A stretch of DNA of 61,420 nt from an uncultured Prevotellaceae bacterium. Its GTDB lineage: Bacteria > Bacteroidota > Bacteroidia > Bacteroidales > Bacteroidaceae. The translations under genes were made by a program, and so were the position numbers. Shown here piece after piece: positions 60,996 through 61,420 of the stretch (position 1 is the first letter of the stretch; each line of letters begins with the position of its first letter). Below the pieces are notes generated by a model. The model saw only the letters and a list, made by a program, of their open reading frames with translations. It made no database searches and was not told where the DNA came from. The stretch is from contig CAMYZO010000006.1 of the NCBI GenBank assembly GCA_947303855.1, positions 1-61,420 of the forward strand. Reading direction: 5' to 3'.

Positions 60996-61420
60996 TCACT
61001 TTTTCTTGCCTGCCAGACCGTCGACAACATCCTGAGCCTCGTCGTTCAGGTTAATGTTGCGTGTGGTCATGGCCTCTAACGAGCCGGCCTTCATGATTTC
61101 GGCCATGTCAACGCCCGTAGCCGACTTCAGCACGTCGAAGGCCTGCTTGATTGCTACAGGCACATTGCCGCTCATCGACGAGATGCCGCTCCCGTCGCTG
61201 CTGTAGATGTTGACATCCTTGATAGCCGAGATGGGCTTGGCCACGTTCTCAGCAATCTGCGGCAGAATCTCGATCATCATCTGAGCCACGGCAGCACTGT
61301 TGTACTTCTTGTAAGCCTCGGCCTTCTTGTCCATGGCCAGAGCCTCAGCCTCGCCTTTCTTCTGAATGGCGTAAGCCTCGGCCTCACCCTTGGCCTTGAT
61401 ACCGGCAGCCTCCTGCTCCA
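60996..61420 (-). CDS. Flotillin/SPFH-like protein, 5' end outside the window
   Basis: Only the C-terminal 141 residues are present; the gene enters from the right edge. An Ala/Glu/Lys-rich coiled coil with KGEAEA repeats (flotillin hallmark) is followed by a conserved tail (VAQMMIEILPQIAENVAKPI, then SSMSGNVPVAIKQAFDVLK). Flotillin-like proteins scaffold membrane microdomains. The N-terminal SPFH domain and membrane anchor should lie beyond the window. Confidence 0.88.
   Translation of the reverse strand, partial: EQEAAGIKAKGEAEAYAIQKKGEAEALAMDKKAEAYKKYNSAAVAQMMIEILPQIAENVAKPISAIKDVNIYSSDGSGISSMSGNVPVAIKQAFDVLKSATGVDMAEIMKAGSLEAMTTRNINLNDEAQDVVDGLAGKKK

Overview
The window looks like a chromosomal segment of a Bacteroidota bacterium, most likely Prevotella or a close Prevotellaceae relative. 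Almost every transcription unit I could place starts behind a Bacteroidota-type promoter (TTTG, about 19-20 bp, TAnnTTTG) rather than a -35/-10 pair. Further support comes from a Bacteroidota-type LptD, long NusB, DUF5606 and YbbR proteins, a hybrid sensor/AraC regulator, a FimB/Mfa2-like lipoprotein and a Prevotella-style C-terminal tail on a secreted lyase. No rRNA, tRNA, prophage or CRISPR array was seen.

Layout. 1-4.7 kb: the 3' part of an AmpG-like transporter, a solitary MmeI-type restriction-modification enzyme, and a 300-bp palindromic element. 4.7-11.6 kb: cysE, a fimbrial-type lipoprotein, two polyprenyl-phosphate glycosyl-1-phosphate transferases, two genes resembling halves of YjbH, and a lipoprotein (envelope polysaccharide theme). 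11.8-13.9 kb: a secreted low-complexity protein, a histidine phosphatase and a DUF308-like membrane protein. 13.9-24.2 kb: a divergent cluster with uridine kinase, a UDG-family protein and a secreted EEP nuclease on one strand, and on the other a TonB-dependent receptor, two OB-fold lipoproteins and, after an interrupting transposase-like gene, a NUC1-type nuclease lipoprotein. I read this as a candidate extracellular nucleic-acid scavenging locus. 24.2-26.3 kb: rpmE, glutathione peroxidase, trxB and a possible small RNA. 26.5-34.3 kb: a sensor-less hybrid two-component regulator, a sodium/solute symporter, a very large pectate-lyase-like protein and a small peptide gene. 34.3-39.2 kb: TrpB2, peptidase T and a cation/proton antiporter. 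39.2-48.6 kb: lptD, then an HD protein, CapA-like phosphatase, DUF3160 lipoprotein, a small secreted protein and an OadA-type carboxyltransferase. 49.2-53.2 kb: a lipoprotein, queF, a GH43-like protein, an S4 protein, pth and rplY. 53.4-61.4 kb: nusB, yajC, ybbR-like, coaE, DUF5606, a large outer-membrane barrel, aroB and the 3' part of a flotillin-like gene.

The most unusual feature is a set of palindromic elements. Three intergenic elements (about 4403-4698, 22944-23117 and 48781-49051) share a plan of inverted arms around small central hairpins, although the arm sequences differ. A RAYT-like (Y1/HUH) transposase gene lies next to one of them and itself carries an in-frame insertion with the same plan: inverted arms around 21-bp tandem repeats. 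A smaller palindrome with CCCCTCC/GGAGGGG-type arms occurs within the coding sequences of an S4 protein, pth and aroB, adding peptides such as PLPNGEGLGEGLA.
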